DNA of 64,000 bases from DSNY01 sp964539745 (GTDB taxonomy: Bacteria > Pseudomonadota > Gammaproteobacteria > Burkholderiales > Burkholderiaceae_F): the NCBI GenBank assembly GCA_964539745.1, contig CAZIJU010000002.1, forward strand, positions 62,001 to 126,000. The letters are read 5' to 3'. The translations under genes and the position numbers were made by a program. This document shows positions 54,579-63,725 of this stretch, piece by piece. The notes under the pieces were generated by a model. It did not search any database and was not told where the DNA came from. It saw nothing but the letters and a program-made list of their open reading frames with translations. The number at the start of each line of letters is the position of its first letter. Position 1 is the first letter of the stretch.

Positions 54579-56120
54579 TCACTTCCAGCTCATCTCCCAC
54601 AGCCGCACCATCTCGTCCGGATACGCGGTGAAGTTCAACTCCTTCGACGCGACGTAGTACACCGGCAGCGACCACAGCGGCACCGACCACGCGTTGTCGG
54701 CGATACGCTTGAGCGCCTGCTGGTACGCCTGCTTGCGCACGTTGGGATCGACCGAGTTGTTGCCTTTTTTCAGCAGCTCCTGCGTCTCCTTGTCGCGCGT
54801 GATGTCGTCGGCTTCGCCGCCGAACCACACGGGGATCGAGGCCGACACGTCGTTGACCGAGAACGAGCCCCAGGTCTGGTGCGTCAGCGACGCCTTGCCG
54901 GCGCGGATCGCGTCGCGCATCGCCGCGTACTGCGAGAAGTTCAGCTTCGCCTTGATGCCGACCTGCTGCAGGTAGTTGATGATCGCCTCGGTCTGGTTGC
55001 GCTCGCGGTACGCGAAGATCTCCGTCTCGAAGCCGTTCGGAAGGCCCGCCTCGGCGAGCAGCTTCTTCGCCAGCGCCGGGTCGTACGCGTAGCGCGGCGC
55101 GCCCTGGTCCGTGCAGCCGAACTGCGACGGAAAGCACTGCGTGTGCAGCACGCGCGAGCCGGCGCCGACGATGTTCTTGACGATCGACTCGCGGTCGATC
55201 GCGTGCAGGATCGCCTTGCGCACGCGAATGTCCTTCAGCGCAGCCGTCGGCGTGTTATCCAGCGTGTTCAACTGCATGAACGCGATGCGCATCGTCTCGC
55301 CGCTCACCACCTGCAGGTGCGGCACCTTCGCGGCCTGGTCGGCCTGGTCCTTCGGCACGTGCATGATCAGATCCGCGCCGCCCGACAGCATCTCCGCCAT
55401 CTGGGTCTGCCGGTCCGGGATGAAGCGGATCTCGACCTTCGCGATCTTCGCCATGCCCTTCGGCGAGTCCTTGAAGTAGTTGGGATTGCGCTCCAGCGTG
55501 ATCGACTTGCCCGGTACGTAGTTCGCGACGCGGTACGGGCCGCTGCCGACCGGCTTGGCGTTCTGGCCCTTGGGCCCGACCTCGGCGTAGTACTTGGCCG
55601 GATGGATCACCACCGGCCCGGCCAGGTACTCGATCGCCGCCGGGAACACCTGCTTGGTCGTCAGCCGCACCTTGTACTTGCCGAGCTTGATCGCCTTCTC
55701 GATCCAGTTGACGTTGGCCTGCGTGGTGACCTTGTTGGCCGGATCGGCGACGAAGTTCAGCGTGTACACGACCGAGTCGGCGTCGAACTCCTCGCCGTTG
55801 TGGAATCTGACGCCCTCGCGCAGATCGAACTCGATCGTCCGGTCGTCGATCTGCTTCCAGCTCTTGGCGAGCAGGCCCTTGTACTCGTTGCTGATCGGGT
55901 CGCGGTAGATCAGCGTGTCCCACACGTTGGCGCCGATGATCACGCCGATGCGCACGTTGTTGAAGAACGGATCCACGCTCTCCGGCGCCTGGTCGTAGGC
56001 GAACCGGATCGTGTCGTCGCGCTTGCCGGCGAGCGCGGGGCCCGCGAGCGCGACTGCGCCAGCGAGCAGGGCGGCGGCGAAGAGTTTCAGTCCCGAGTGG
56101 ACGGGGGGGCAGGGGTGCAT
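54579..56120 (-). CDS. dppA: Peptide ABC transporter substrate-binding protein (DppA family)
   Basis: A 513-residue periplasmic solute-binding protein, family 5. Signal peptide (LKLFAAALLAGAVALAGPALA), then DTIRFAYDQAPESVDPFFNN, the SBP family signature around EYKGLLAKSWKQIDDRTIEF and a C-terminal TAYPDEMVRLWEMSWK. It captures peptides or similar solutes for DppBCDF. AAAGGAGGAG precedes ATG 56120. Ligand identity is not set by sequence. Confidence 0.9.
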   Translation of the reverse strand: MHPCPPVHSGLKLFAAALLAGAVALAGPALAGKRDDTIRFAYDQAPESVDPFFNNVRIGVIIGANVWDTLIYRDPISNEYKGLLAKSWKQIDDRTIEFDLREGVRFHNGEEFDADSVVYTLNFVADPANKVTTQANVNWIEKAIKLGKYKVRLTTKQVFPAAIEYLAGPVVIHPAKYYAEVGPKGQNAKPVGSGPYRVANYVPGKSITLERNPNYFKDSPKGMAKIAKVEIRFIPDRQTQMAEMLSGGADLIMHVPKDQADQAAKVPHLQVVSGETMRIAFMQLNTLDNTPTAALKDIRVRKAILHAIDRESIVKNIVGAGSRVLHTQCFPSQFGCTDQGAPRYAYDPALAKKLLAEAGLPNGFETEIFAYRERNQTEAIINYLQQVGIKAKLNFSQYAAMRDAIRAGKASLTHQTWGSFSVNDVSASIPVWFGGEADDITRDKETQELLKKGNNSVDPNVRKQAYQQALKRIADNAWSVPLWSLPVYYVASKELNFTAYPDEMVRLWEMSWK

Positions 56121-56423
56121 GGTGGTCTCCTCCTTTGTTGCCGAGTTCGGGGCGGGGTCAGCGGCCAATTCTCGTCCGGATGCGCGGCAGTGTCACCAAG
56201 GTCGCCGGCGGGGTCAAATGACGAGACCTTGGCGGGATCGCAACGGGTAGCGAGTCATCGGCATTGCGCCGGCCGTGCCCTGCTGCGGCCGATGTCTCGA
56301 CATCGAACCGCTCCAGGCTCTCGACGGCAGACGCTTCCGGGGGCGGTCCTTAAATCTTGCTTGTCAGGACGTTTGTGCCGGCACCGCTTTGCCTGCGGGA
56401 ATCGGACATGAACGGTGTTGTTC

Positions 56424-56447
56424 GTTACGCTTGACGTATGGCGTAAC
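56424..56447. promoter_or_regulatory. HigA operator candidate
   Basis: Perfect inverted repeat GTTACGC-N10-GCGTAAC, 20 bases before higB: the usual place for antitoxin autorepression. The remaining 56121-56423 stretch shows no gene. Confidence 0.6.
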
Positions 56448-56467
56448 TTTGGGCACGCTCGGCGTGC

Positions 56468-56749
56468 ATGATCGTCAGCTTCCGGGACAAGCGGACGCGC
56501 GACTTCGCCCAAGGGAAGCGGGTGAAGGCGTTCGACGGTATCAGGCATAAGGCGGAGATGAAGCTCGACCAGCTTGACGCGGCAACGAGCCTGCGCGACC
56601 TGGACCTGCCTGGCAACCGGATCGAGGCGCTGAAGGGCGATCGGAAGGGCCAGTACAGCATCCGGATCAACGATCAATGGCGGATCTGCTTCGAGTGGCC
56701 CGATAAATCTCCCGGGCCGACCAATGTTCAGATTGTTGACTACCACTGA
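56468..56749 (+). CDS. higB: HigB-type toxin (RelE superfamily)
   Basis: 93 residues matching HigB mRNA interferases: FRDKRTRDFAQGKRVKAF, LDLPGNRIEALKGDRKGQY, SIRINDQWRICFEW and final VDYH. Toxin-first order with higA 13 bases downstream is the standard hig layout. It cleaves mRNA on ribosomes when freed from HigA. Confidence 0.93.
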   Translation: MIVSFRDKRTRDFAQGKRVKAFDGIRHKAEMKLDQLDAATSLRDLDLPGNRIEALKGDRKGQYSIRINDQWRICFEWPDKSPGPTNVQIVDYH

Positions 56750-56762
56750 AGAGGGCAAACAG

Positions 56763-57098
56763 ATGGGACGCAGCGCGATCCATCCGGGCGAGCACCTTGC
56801 GGAGCAGCTCGAGGCGCTCGAGATGAGCGCAGCCGAGCTCAGCCGGCAGCTTGGCGTGCCGACGAACCGAATCACGGCGATCCTGAATGGGCGGCGCGCC
56901 ATCACAGGCGACACAGCGCTACGGCTCGGTCACTTTTTCGGGAACAGTCCGCAGTTCTGGCTCAACCTTCAAGCGCTGTATGACCTGCGCATCGCCGAGA
57001 GGAAAGTTGGCGGCGAGGTCAAGGCACTTCCGACGCTTAGCGCGAAGCGCAGAACGGTCGCCGGACGGCACGCGCGGACGAACTCTTCGCCCGGTTGA
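56763..57098 (+). CDS. higA: HigA-type antitoxin
   Basis: 111 residues with an XRE helix-turn-helix (SAAELSRQLGVPTNRITAIL) and the HigA pattern IHPGEHLAEQL, TALRLGHFFGNSPQFWLNLQ. It neutralises HigB and represses the operon, probably through the palindrome at 56424-56447. The tail (RRTVAGRHARTNSSPG) is longer than usual and may be altered by nearby rearrangement. Confidence 0.92.
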   Translation: MGRSAIHPGEHLAEQLEALEMSAAELSRQLGVPTNRITAILNGRRAITGDTALRLGHFFGNSPQFWLNLQALYDLRIAERKVGGEVKALPTLSAKRRTVAGRHARTNSSPG

Positions 57099-57104
57099 CA
57101 GGGA

Positions 57105-57228
57105 CAGGTATCCCGCCGCAGTGATACGCCGCAGGCCGCCAGCAGATCGTGCGCCGATTGATACCCAGTCTCGCCGCTACGAACTCCGAACTCTCACCCG
57201 CTTCGACCCGCTTCACAGCATGTCGTGA
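57105..57228 (-). pseudogene. Transposase helix-turn-helix remnant (IS630-like)
   Basis: About 40 codons resembling the N-terminal HTH of IS630-type transposases: VKRVEAGESSEFVAARLGIN then RRTIC..., after which the expected IYxWLAAY is garbled. No start, no DDE domain, no inverted repeats found. A decayed insertion fragment. Confidence 0.45.
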
Positions 57229-57237
57229 GGCCGCGGC

Positions 57238-57420
57238 GTGCGCGGCAAGTACTACAAGCGGTTCATGCAGGGGAGCAACGTCGTCGTGCTGCGCCCGGAG
57301 ATCAGCAAGGCGTTCCCGACCTCCGAGGCCGTCAACGACGCGCTGGCGCGCTACCTTGCATTCGCCCGCGAGGCGAAGGCGTTGACGCGCCGTGCCGGTG
57401 CGCGCAAGCGGCACGCGGCC
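57238..57420 (+). pseudogene. Fragment of a small antitoxin-like protein
   Basis: About 60 codons, VRGKYYKRFMQGSNVVVLRPEI... through SKAFPTSEAVNDALARYL, match small proteins of toxin-antitoxin loci that normally begin some 10 residues earlier; the expected N-terminus is cut by an upstream TGA. The frame then runs on into meaningless sequence overlapping the next gene. Probably a truncated antitoxin. Confidence 0.45.
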
Positions 57421-57551
57421 CGACCGGTCTCTGCCGCCAAGGGTTGCAGCGACCCCACTGCATCGTCGTCGTGCTCCGCCGGAGCGAGTCCAGGCGTCGA
57501 GTTCGAACGTCTTGCTCGCCCAGAAGCGCAACCCGGGAATCGCGCGCCGGC

Positions 57552-57806
57552 TCAGGCGCGGCGCCTTTTAGGCTTGGCCGGGGTGACACGTTTACGCAGC
57601 CCCCGGAAGTACTCGCTATCCGCTTGGCCGCTTACCGGCGACTCGGCGCCCTCGAGCAGCAGCGCGCGCATTCGCAGGCGTTCATGGTCGCGGCGGATCA
57701 GATCGCGCACGTATTCGCTGGACGTGCCGTAACCGCCTTGCGCGACCTGTTCGTCCACGAACTCGCGCAGCGAGTCCGACAAATGGATCGCCAATCTGCC
57801 CATCAT
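57552..57806 (-). CDS. ParD-like antitoxin, apparently orphan
   Basis: 84 residues of the ParD/CopG ribbon-helix-helix type (RLAIHLSDSLREFVDEQV, YGTSSEYVRDLIRRD). GAGGAG precedes ATG 57806. No ParE follows; the downstream DNA holds only degenerate sequence, so it is an orphan or relic. It lies 100 bases downstream of a complete parDE pair. Confidence 0.8.
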   Translation of the reverse strand: MMGRLAIHLSDSLREFVDEQVAQGGYGTSSEYVRDLIRRDHERLRMRALLLEGAESPVSGQADSEYFRGLRKRVTPAKPKRRRA

Positions 57807-57906
57807 CGACAACTCCTCGACGCGGCCGCGTCAGCGCGAGTAACTTTAAGTGCCGGCGGCGGACGCTGGGCGTCAAGCGACGAAACAACCGCCCAACCTC
57901 GACGCT

Positions 57907-58215
57907 CTACGACTCGGTCGAGCCCGTACCGAACTGCGCGTCGACATCGCGCGCCGCGTGCAGGACCCGAACGACGTCGATGCCGTCGTCCAGTGGCTCG
58001 TAGAAGATGACGTAGCGACCGAAGGGCAGGCTGCGCAACCCCGGCGACGACTCGTCACGGAGCCGCCCCATCCTTGGCTGGGTCGCCGGCAGGCGCAGCG
58101 TCTCGTCGAGCCGGTCAACCCAAGCGTCGGCCTGCGCGATGCTGTCTTCGGCGATGTAATCCCAGATCTCGGCGATGTCGGCCGCCGCCAGCGGCCGTCG
58201 CAAGACGCGGGGCAT
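57907..58215 (-). CDS. parE: ParE-type toxin
   Basis: 102 residues of the RelE/ParE superfamily: LAAADIAEIWDYIAEDSIAQAD, RLPATQPRMGRLRDE, LRSLPFGRYVIFYEP and IDVVRVLHAARD. ParE toxins poison gyrase. ATG 58215 overlaps the parD stop by one base (TAATG), the standard antitoxin-toxin coupling. Confidence 0.9.
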   Translation of the reverse strand: MPRVLRRPLAAADIAEIWDYIAEDSIAQADAWVDRLDETLRLPATQPRMGRLRDESSPGLRSLPFGRYVIFYEPLDDGIDVVRVLHAARDVDAQFGTGSTES

Positions 58216-58478
58216 TAGGCCTTCGTCTTCGCCGCTTTCCTGCCGCGTCCCTCGCGTTTGATCTGCTGCGGATCCCAGGCGGCCGACGGGCCGCTTTGCC
58301 TGCCGGCGCGGATGTCCTGCTGCAATTGCGCCACCCGCGCTGCCCGCACCCGGTCCTGCTCGTCCATCAGCCGCAGCGCCTCGCGCACGACCTCGCTGGC
58401 CGACGAGTACATCCCCGAGGCGACCTTCTGCCGCACCAGCTCTTCGAGCTGCGGGGTGAGATTGACGTTCATGCCCAT
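58215..58478 (-). CDS. parD: ParD-type antitoxin
   Basis: 87 residues, ribbon-helix-helix: NVNLTPQLEELVRQKVASG, MYSSASEVVREALRLMDEQ. The basic C-terminal half binds ParE. It precedes and overlaps parE. ATG 58478 has AAGGA about 10 bases upstream; a second in-frame ATG lies two codons later. Confidence 0.9.
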   Translation of the reverse strand: MGMNVNLTPQLEELVRQKVASGMYSSASEVVREALRLMDEQDRVRAARVAQLQQDIRAGRQSGPSAAWDPQQIKREGRGRKAAKTKA

Positions 58479-58668
58479 GTCCGTGTCCTTGCGGTGAGGC
58501 TTGTGCAGCGTTGCCGCATTCTATCCAGAGTTGACAAGGATGGACATTGCACGCGGGCGCCGCGCGTTGTGCGCAATCCGGCCGCGTGCAGCGCCGCCTA
58601 TAGTCGAGACACGAAACGAACGGCGCCAATGGTTCGTCGTCCGCCTTCCGCCCCGATAGGAGAACGCC

Positions 58669-59613
58669 ATGCCCTCGCCCCCCGCCAAAACCCTCCGCGC
58701 CGCCGTCGTCCAAGCCGGCTCGATCCCGTTCGACACCGACGCCTGCATCGACAAGGCGATCCGCCTGACCGCGGAAGCGGCGGCGGGCGGCGCGAAGCTT
58801 GTCGTGTTTCCTGAGGCATTCATCCCGGGCTACCCGAAGGGGCTGAACTACGGCCTCGTGGTCGGTGCGCGCGATCCGGTCGGGCGCGAGGAGTTCCGCC
58901 TGTATCTGGACGCGGCGATCGAGGTGCCGGGGCCGCACACGCAGCGGCTTGGCGAGGCTGCGGCCGCGCACCGGTGCTATCTCGTCATCGGCGTCATCGA
59001 GCGCGAGCTGGGCACGTGCTACTGCACGGTGCTGTTCTTCGGCCCGGACGGCGCGCTCGCCGGCAAGCACCGGAAACTCATGCCGACCGCGATGGAACGG
59101 ATGATCTGGGGCTTCGGCGACGGCTCCACGCTCACCGTGGTCGACAGCCCGTACGGGCGCATCGGCTCGGTGATCTGCTGGGAGAACTACATGCCGATGC
59201 TGCGCATGGCGATGTACGCGAAGGGTGTAGCGCTCTACTGCGCACCGACGGCCGACGACCGCGACACCTGGCTGCCTTCGATGCGGCACGTCGCGCTCGA
59301 AGGGCGCTGCTTCGTGCTCACCGCCTGCCAGTTCCTGCGTCGCAAGGACTTCCCGGACAGCGTGCGCGTGTCGCTCGGCGATTCGCCCGACGCGGTGCTG
59401 ATGCGCGGCGGCAGCGCGATCGTCAGCCCGCTGGGCCGCGTGCTCGCCGGGCCGTATTTCGAGGGCGAGACGATCCTGACGGCGGATCTGGATCTCGACG
59501 AGATCGGCCGCGGCAAGTTCGACTTCGACGCCGCCGGCCACTACAGCCGGCCCGACGTGTTCCAGTTGATCGTCAACGAGCGCCCGATGGCGGCGGTGGT
59601 GTCGAAGGGGTAA
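58669..59613 (+). CDS. Nitrilase family carbon-nitrogen hydrolase
   Basis: 314 residues with the catalytic triad Glu49 (VVFPEAFIPGYP), Lys136 (KHRKLMPT) and Cys170 (SVICWENYMP), the last matching true nitrilases (CWEN) rather than amidases. It converts nitriles to acids and ammonia; the substrate is unknown. AGGAG precedes ATG 58669. It stands alone before the ubi genes. Confidence 0.92.
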   Translation: MPSPPAKTLRAAVVQAGSIPFDTDACIDKAIRLTAEAAAGGAKLVVFPEAFIPGYPKGLNYGLVVGARDPVGREEFRLYLDAAIEVPGPHTQRLGEAAAAHRCYLVIGVIERELGTCYCTVLFFGPDGALAGKHRKLMPTAMERMIWGFGDGSTLTVVDSPYGRIGSVICWENYMPMLRMAMYAKGVALYCAPTADDRDTWLPSMRHVALEGRCFVLTACQFLRRKDFPDSVRVSLGDSPDAVLMRGGSAIVSPLGRVLAGPYFEGETILTADLDLDEIGRGKFDFDAAGHYSRPDVFQLIVNERPMAAVVSKG

Positions 59614-59636
59614 AAGGCGGTCGGCGCGCAGGATCG

Positions 59637-59650
59637 TTGATCTGGCTTAA
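59637..59650 (+). promoter_or_regulatory. Possible FNR box before ubiU
   Basis: TTGAT-CTGG-CTTAA: one perfect half-site, second 3/5, 84 bases before ubiU. E. coli ubiUVT genes are FNR-dependent, which supports the reading. Confidence 0.4.
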
Positions 59651-59727
59651 ACGCGCCGCCCGCCGCGCGGTTTAGCTTCCCGGGCTCGATCGATCCGCGC
59701 GGGCCTTGCGGCCCGCCCGCAGCATTC

Positions 59728-60723
59728 ATGCGACTCGTCTGTCCGGCCGGCACGCTGCCGGCTTTGAAGGCCGCCGTCGACAACGGCGCCGACGACGTCT
59801 ACCTCGGCTTCCGCGACGCGACCAACGCGCGCAACTTCGCGGGGCTGAACTTCGACGACAAGGCGCTCGCCGAAGGCGTGCGTTACGCGCACGCGCGCGG
59901 CCGCCACGTGCTGGTCGCGCTGAATACCTTCCCGCAGCCGGGGCAGGGCGCACTGTGGCGGCGCGCAGTCGATCGCGCGGTCGAGTTCGGCGCGGATGCG
60001 CTGATCGTCGCCGACATGGGGCTGATGGACTACGCGCGCCGCACGCACCCGCAGGTGCGGTTGCACTTGTCGGTGCAGGCATCGGCGACGAGCTACGAGG
60101 CGATCAACTTCTATCGCAGCCGCTTCGGCATCGCGCGCGCGGTGCTGCCGCGCGTGCTGTCGCTCGCGCAGGTCGAGCAGGTCGTGGCCAACACGCCCGT
60201 GGAAATCGAGGTGTTCGGCTTCGGCAGCCTGTGCATCATGGTCGAGGGCCGCTGCGCGCTGTCCTCGTACGTGACCGGCGAGTCGCCGAACACCAAGGGC
60301 GCATGCTCGCCCGCGTGGGCGATCCGCTGGGCGCAGACGCCGACGCACACCGAGTCGCGGTTGAACGGCGTGCTGGTCGACCGCTTTCGCCCCGACGAGG
60401 CGACCGGCTATCCGACGCTGTGCCGCGGACGCTACACGGTCGAGGGCGACACCTACTACCCGTTCGAGGAGCCGACGAGTCTGAACACGGTCGAGCTGCT
60501 GCCCAAGCTCGCGGCGATCGGCGTTCGCGCGATCAAGATCGAAGGACGCCAGCGCAGCCCCGCATACGTCGCCAAAGTCACGCGCGTGTGGCGCGAGGCG
60601 ATCGACGCCGCGGTGAAAGAGGGCGCCCGCTGGCGTGTCCGGCCAGACTGGCAGGGCGAACTGGCGTCGGTTGCCGAGGGCCGTCAGTGCACGCTGGGCG
60701 CGTATCACCGGCCGTGGAAGTAG
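59728..60723 (+). CDS. ubiU: O2-independent ubiquinone hydroxylase subunit UbiU
   Basis: 331-residue U32-peptidase-family protein. The four [4Fe-4S] cysteines sit at 169, 176, 193 and 232, the same numbers as in E. coli UbiU. With UbiV it hydroxylates ubiquinone precursors without O2, using prephenate as oxygen donor. It suits a denitrifier that needs ubiquinone anaerobically. ubiV and ubiT follow on the same strand, though spaced by repeat-rich DNA. Confidence 0.95.
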   Translation: MRLVCPAGTLPALKAAVDNGADDVYLGFRDATNARNFAGLNFDDKALAEGVRYAHARGRHVLVALNTFPQPGQGALWRRAVDRAVEFGADALIVADMGLMDYARRTHPQVRLHLSVQASATSYEAINFYRSRFGIARAVLPRVLSLAQVEQVVANTPVEIEVFGFGSLCIMVEGRCALSSYVTGESPNTKGACSPAWAIRWAQTPTHTESRLNGVLVDRFRPDEATGYPTLCRGRYTVEGDTYYPFEEPTSLNTVELLPKLAAIGVRAIKIEGRQRSPAYVAKVTRVWREAIDAAVKEGARWRVRPDWQGELASVAEGRQCTLGAYHRPWK

Positions 60724-61143
60724 ATCGTCTTCACCACGGCGTACGGAGCGCGCAGGCTGACATGGATTCGTCTTTGTCGGTGCCCTCGGCGTCTCGGTCG
60801 TGCAGCCGTCGGCCTTGGAGGGCAGAGGGTCCTGTCACCGAGACACCCGGAACACCGAGAAGTATCGAGGAGTACCCGATTGCGTGACACCGCCGCTGCG
60901 CAAGCTCGTTTCGCGCGTGCGGGCGCGGGCTCCGTCATCCCGAGCAGCGCGAGGGATCCCGGCGTTGCGAGCGGCGCGGATTTCTCGCCTTCGGCCCGGA
61001 ATGACGAAGGGTGAAGGCTGCGAGCGCCGCGCGGTTGGCGCGTGTCACGAAGATTCGTCATGCTCAATAGAGAACGTCCCTTCTGATCTCCGCGGTCGCA
61101 CGAGCCACTCATGATTCCTCCCGTCCAATCGTCACCGCGCACC
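60724..61143. other. Spacer between ubiU and ubiV with repeats
   Basis: No gene seen. It contains CACCGAG-rich segments near 60835-60885, similar in inverted sense to 62076-62146 between ubiV and ubiT, and the palindromic element at 60934-61005. Such insertions probably separate a formerly compact ubiUVT cluster. Confidence 0.5.
60934..61005. repeat. Dispersed imperfect palindromic element, copy 3
   Basis: Begins GTCATCCCGAGC and ends CTTCGGCCCGGAATGAC. The flank to ~61065 (GTGTCACGAAGATTCGTCATG) matches the flank of the 14947 copy. Confidence 0.7.
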
Positions 61144-62043
61144 ATGGCGCCGAGACTGACGCTCGGCCCGCTGCCTTACTACTGGCCGCGCGAGCGCACG
61201 CTCGCGTTCTATCGCGACGCTGCGGGCTGGCCGGTGGAAGTCGTCTACCTCGGCGAGACCGTCTGCTCGAAACGCCACGAGCTGCGCCTGGCGGACTGGA
61301 TCGACATCGGCGGGCAGCTCGCCGCCGCCGGTAAGGAAGTCGTACTTTCCACGCTCGGGCTGATCGAGGCGGAAGCCGACCTGCGCGCGGTGCGCGCGGT
61401 CGTCGAGCAGCCGCGTTTCCGCGTCGAGGCGAACGACATGAACGCGGTCAACCTGCTTGCGGGGCGCGGGCCGTTCGTCGCCGGGCCGTTCCTCAACGTC
61501 TACAACGCCGACACGCTGAAGCTGTTGCAGGAAGCGGGCGCGGTGCGCTGGGTTGCGCCGATCGAACTGCCTGCCGCGGGCATCGCCACGCTGCTGCGCG
61601 AGCTTGCCGCGCCGATCGAAGTCGAGGTGATCGCGCACGGCCGGCTTGCGCTTGCGATGTCGGCGCGCTGCTTCACTGCGCGCTATCACAACCTGTCGAA
61701 GGATCACTGCGAATACCGCTGCATCCGCCACCCGGACGGCATCGCGCTCGCCACGCAGGATGGCGAGCCGCTGTTCACGATGAACGGCATCCAGACGCAG
61801 TCGGCGCAGCCGATGACGCTGCTCGACGAACTGCCGCGGTTCGCCGACCTGGGCATCGGCCTCGCGCGCATCGGTCCGCAATCGGAAGGCGCCGAGCGCG
61901 TCGTCGCGCTGTTCGACGCCGTGCGGCGCGGCGAATTGGCGGCGGACGAAGCGCTCACGCAGGCGCGCGCGAACGAGCCCATTGCCGCGAACGGCTACTG
62001 GCACGGCCGGCCCGGCCGCAGCAGCGTCGCTGCCGTTCACTGA
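61144..62043 (+). CDS. ubiV: O2-independent ubiquinone hydroxylase subunit UbiV
   Basis: 299-residue partner of UbiU with iron-sulfur cysteines at 41 (ETVCSKRHE), 176 (SARCFTAR), 189 and 193 (DHCEYRC). N-terminal TLGPLPYYWPRE matches the family start, so ATG 61144 is preferred to 61111; neither has a clear binding site. Last residues (GYWHGRPG) follow the family. Confidence 0.93.
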   Translation: MAPRLTLGPLPYYWPRERTLAFYRDAAGWPVEVVYLGETVCSKRHELRLADWIDIGGQLAAAGKEVVLSTLGLIEAEADLRAVRAVVEQPRFRVEANDMNAVNLLAGRGPFVAGPFLNVYNADTLKLLQEAGAVRWVAPIELPAAGIATLLRELAAPIEVEVIAHGRLALAMSARCFTARYHNLSKDHCEYRCIRHPDGIALATQDGEPLFTMNGIQTQSAQPMTLLDELPRFADLGIGLARIGPQSEGAERVVALFDAVRRGELAADEALTQARANEPIAANGYWHGRPGRSSVAAVH

Positions 62044-62185
62044 CCGCATGGATCGAGGATTCGACGCGAAATCACGGAGGTATCGAGTATTTCTCTTTGC
62101 TCGTCTCGGTGCTCTCGGTGATCGAGAACACCGAGGAAAAGACAAACGGCATTCCCTGTATCTGCGCGATGAACAAGCTTCCCCG

Positions 62186-62644
62186 ATGAACGCAAGACCC
62201 GAAACCCGACTCGCCCTGCCGCCGCTGCCGCGCTGGCTGCCGCGTTATCCGGGGTCGTTCGCGCTCGCGAGCGGGTTGAACCTTCTCGTCATCGACCGCC
62301 TGCCTGCCGACCTGCGCAGCAAGCTGAACGGCAAGTCGGTCGCGATCGTCGTCACCGACGCCGACTTCGAGTTCGCATTCCGCGTGCAGGGTCGCCGCTG
62401 CGTTGCGATGACCGCAGCGGAGCGACCCGACCTGAAGCTCGCCGCGACCGCCACCGACTTCGCTGCGATCGCCGCCGGCACGGCCGACGCCGACACGCTG
62501 TTCTTCCAGCGCCGGCTGGTCATCGAAGGCGAAGTCGAGCTCGCAACGGAGCTAAAGCACTCGCTCGACGCGATCGAGTTTCCGCGGCTGCGGCGGCTGC
62601 TGCGCGCGCTGCTCGAGCGTTTGCCGGGGGCGGGCGCTGCTTAG
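62186..62644 (+). CDS. ubiT: Ubiquinone biosynthesis accessory factor UbiT
   Basis: 152-residue SCP2-domain lipid-binding protein (LNGKSVAIVVTDADFEFAF, DTLFFQRRLVIEGEVELATELKH), the UbiJ-like partner of UbiUV. Its position after ubiV confirms the assignment. ATG 62186 lies after a short repeat-bearing spacer; longer in-frame starts are not family-like. Confidence 0.9.
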   Translation: MNARPETRLALPPLPRWLPRYPGSFALASGLNLLVIDRLPADLRSKLNGKSVAIVVTDADFEFAFRVQGRRCVAMTAAERPDLKLAATATDFAAIAAGTADADTLFFQRRLVIEGEVELATELKHSLDAIEFPRLRRLLRALLERLPGAGAA

Positions 62645-62666
62645 CGTCGCTTCGCCCGCGCCGCCG

Positions 62667-63725
62667 TCAGCGCCGTGCCCGCAGCGTGTTGCCGGCCATC
62701 GTGACGATGAAAAGCGCGATCGCCGCCGCGTGCCCCGCGCCGCCCCAGGCGCGTGCACCGAGGCTTTCGGCCGCCACGCCGGCGACGCGCAGCACGAGCG
62801 AGGCGTGCAGCAGCGCCAGCGGCAGGTATAGCCACGGCGTGTACGGCAGCTTTACGCGCAGCACCGCAGGAAAGATGATCGGCGCGTGGCCGAACACCAT
62901 CGACAGCACGAAGCCGACCAGCAGCGCGTGCAGCGCCGCGTCCCATGCGCGCGCCGCGCCCAGGCCGCTCGCGAACAGCAATCCGGCGAAGGCGAGCCAG
63001 AAGTAGCCGGCGAGCAGGCACACCGCGATGTAGCGTGTCAGTCCCTGCTGCCGCACGGTGCGCCGCGCGATGTCGTGCACCGCGAGCCACGCGGCGAGCA
63101 GCACGAGCCCGGCGCCGAGCAGTTGCCAGCGCGCGTCGAGTCCGAGCGCGACGGCGGCCACGCCGAGCGCAAACAGCGCGGCCGCCGCGACGAACCACGC
63201 GCGCACGGCGGGCGCGGGCCGCAGCACGCGGGCGAGCTCCAGCCGCTCGCCGCTGATCGTGAAGACGAAAAACGCAAGCCAGCACGCGATCGCCGATTGC
63301 AGTCCCGCGTCGGCGAGCCACAGCGCCACGCCCGCGGCGAACGAAGCCGCGCCGCCGGCGAGCACCCAGCCGTGCAGCGCACGCGCCTGCAATGCCTGCA
63401 CGACGGCAACGGCAAGCAGTACCACGGCACCTGCGAGCGCGAACGCGGCCGCGTACGGCCAGGCGCCGCGCGCGGCCGCGAGCGCGGCGAGCGCGAGCGC
63501 GGGCGGCGCGACGTAGCCCCACAAGCTCCCGAGCGCGACCGCGCGTTCGAGCGCGATCACGGTGCCGAAGAAGCCGACGACCATCAACACCGCGTGCAGC
63601 CCCGCCGCCTGTGCGGCCCACTCGGGCATGTCCCAGCCGAGCCGCGCGAGCCCGGCGGCCACGCCGATCACGAGGCAGATCGCGCCGAGCGCGAGCATCG
63701 GCGCGCGGGCGACGAGGGGCTTCAC
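62667..63725 (-). CDS. Polytopic membrane protein, NnrS-reminiscent
   Basis: A 352-residue protein with about eleven hydrophobic helices. His-bearing blocks GLHAVLMVVGFFGTVIALERAVAL and FGHAPIIFPAVLRVKLPYTPW recall NnrS-type NO-related membrane proteins, but the match is loose. The GTG at 63725 overlaps the upstream DUF59 stop by 4 bases (GTGA). Linkage to an iron-sulfur assembly-type gene suggests protection or repair during NO stress; that is inference. Confidence 0.6.
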   Translation of the reverse strand: MKPLVARAPMLALGAICLVIGVAAGLARLGWDMPEWAAQAAGLHAVLMVVGFFGTVIALERAVALGSLWGYVAPPALALAALAAARGAWPYAAAFALAGAVVLLAVAVVQALQARALHGWVLAGGAASFAAGVALWLADAGLQSAIACWLAFFVFTISGERLELARVLRPAPAVRAWFVAAAALFALGVAAVALGLDARWQLLGAGLVLLAAWLAVHDIARRTVRQQGLTRYIAVCLLAGYFWLAFAGLLFASGLGAARAWDAALHALLVGFVLSMVFGHAPIIFPAVLRVKLPYTPWLYLPLALLHASLVLRVAGVAAESLGARAWGGAGHAAAIALFIVTMAGNTLRARR

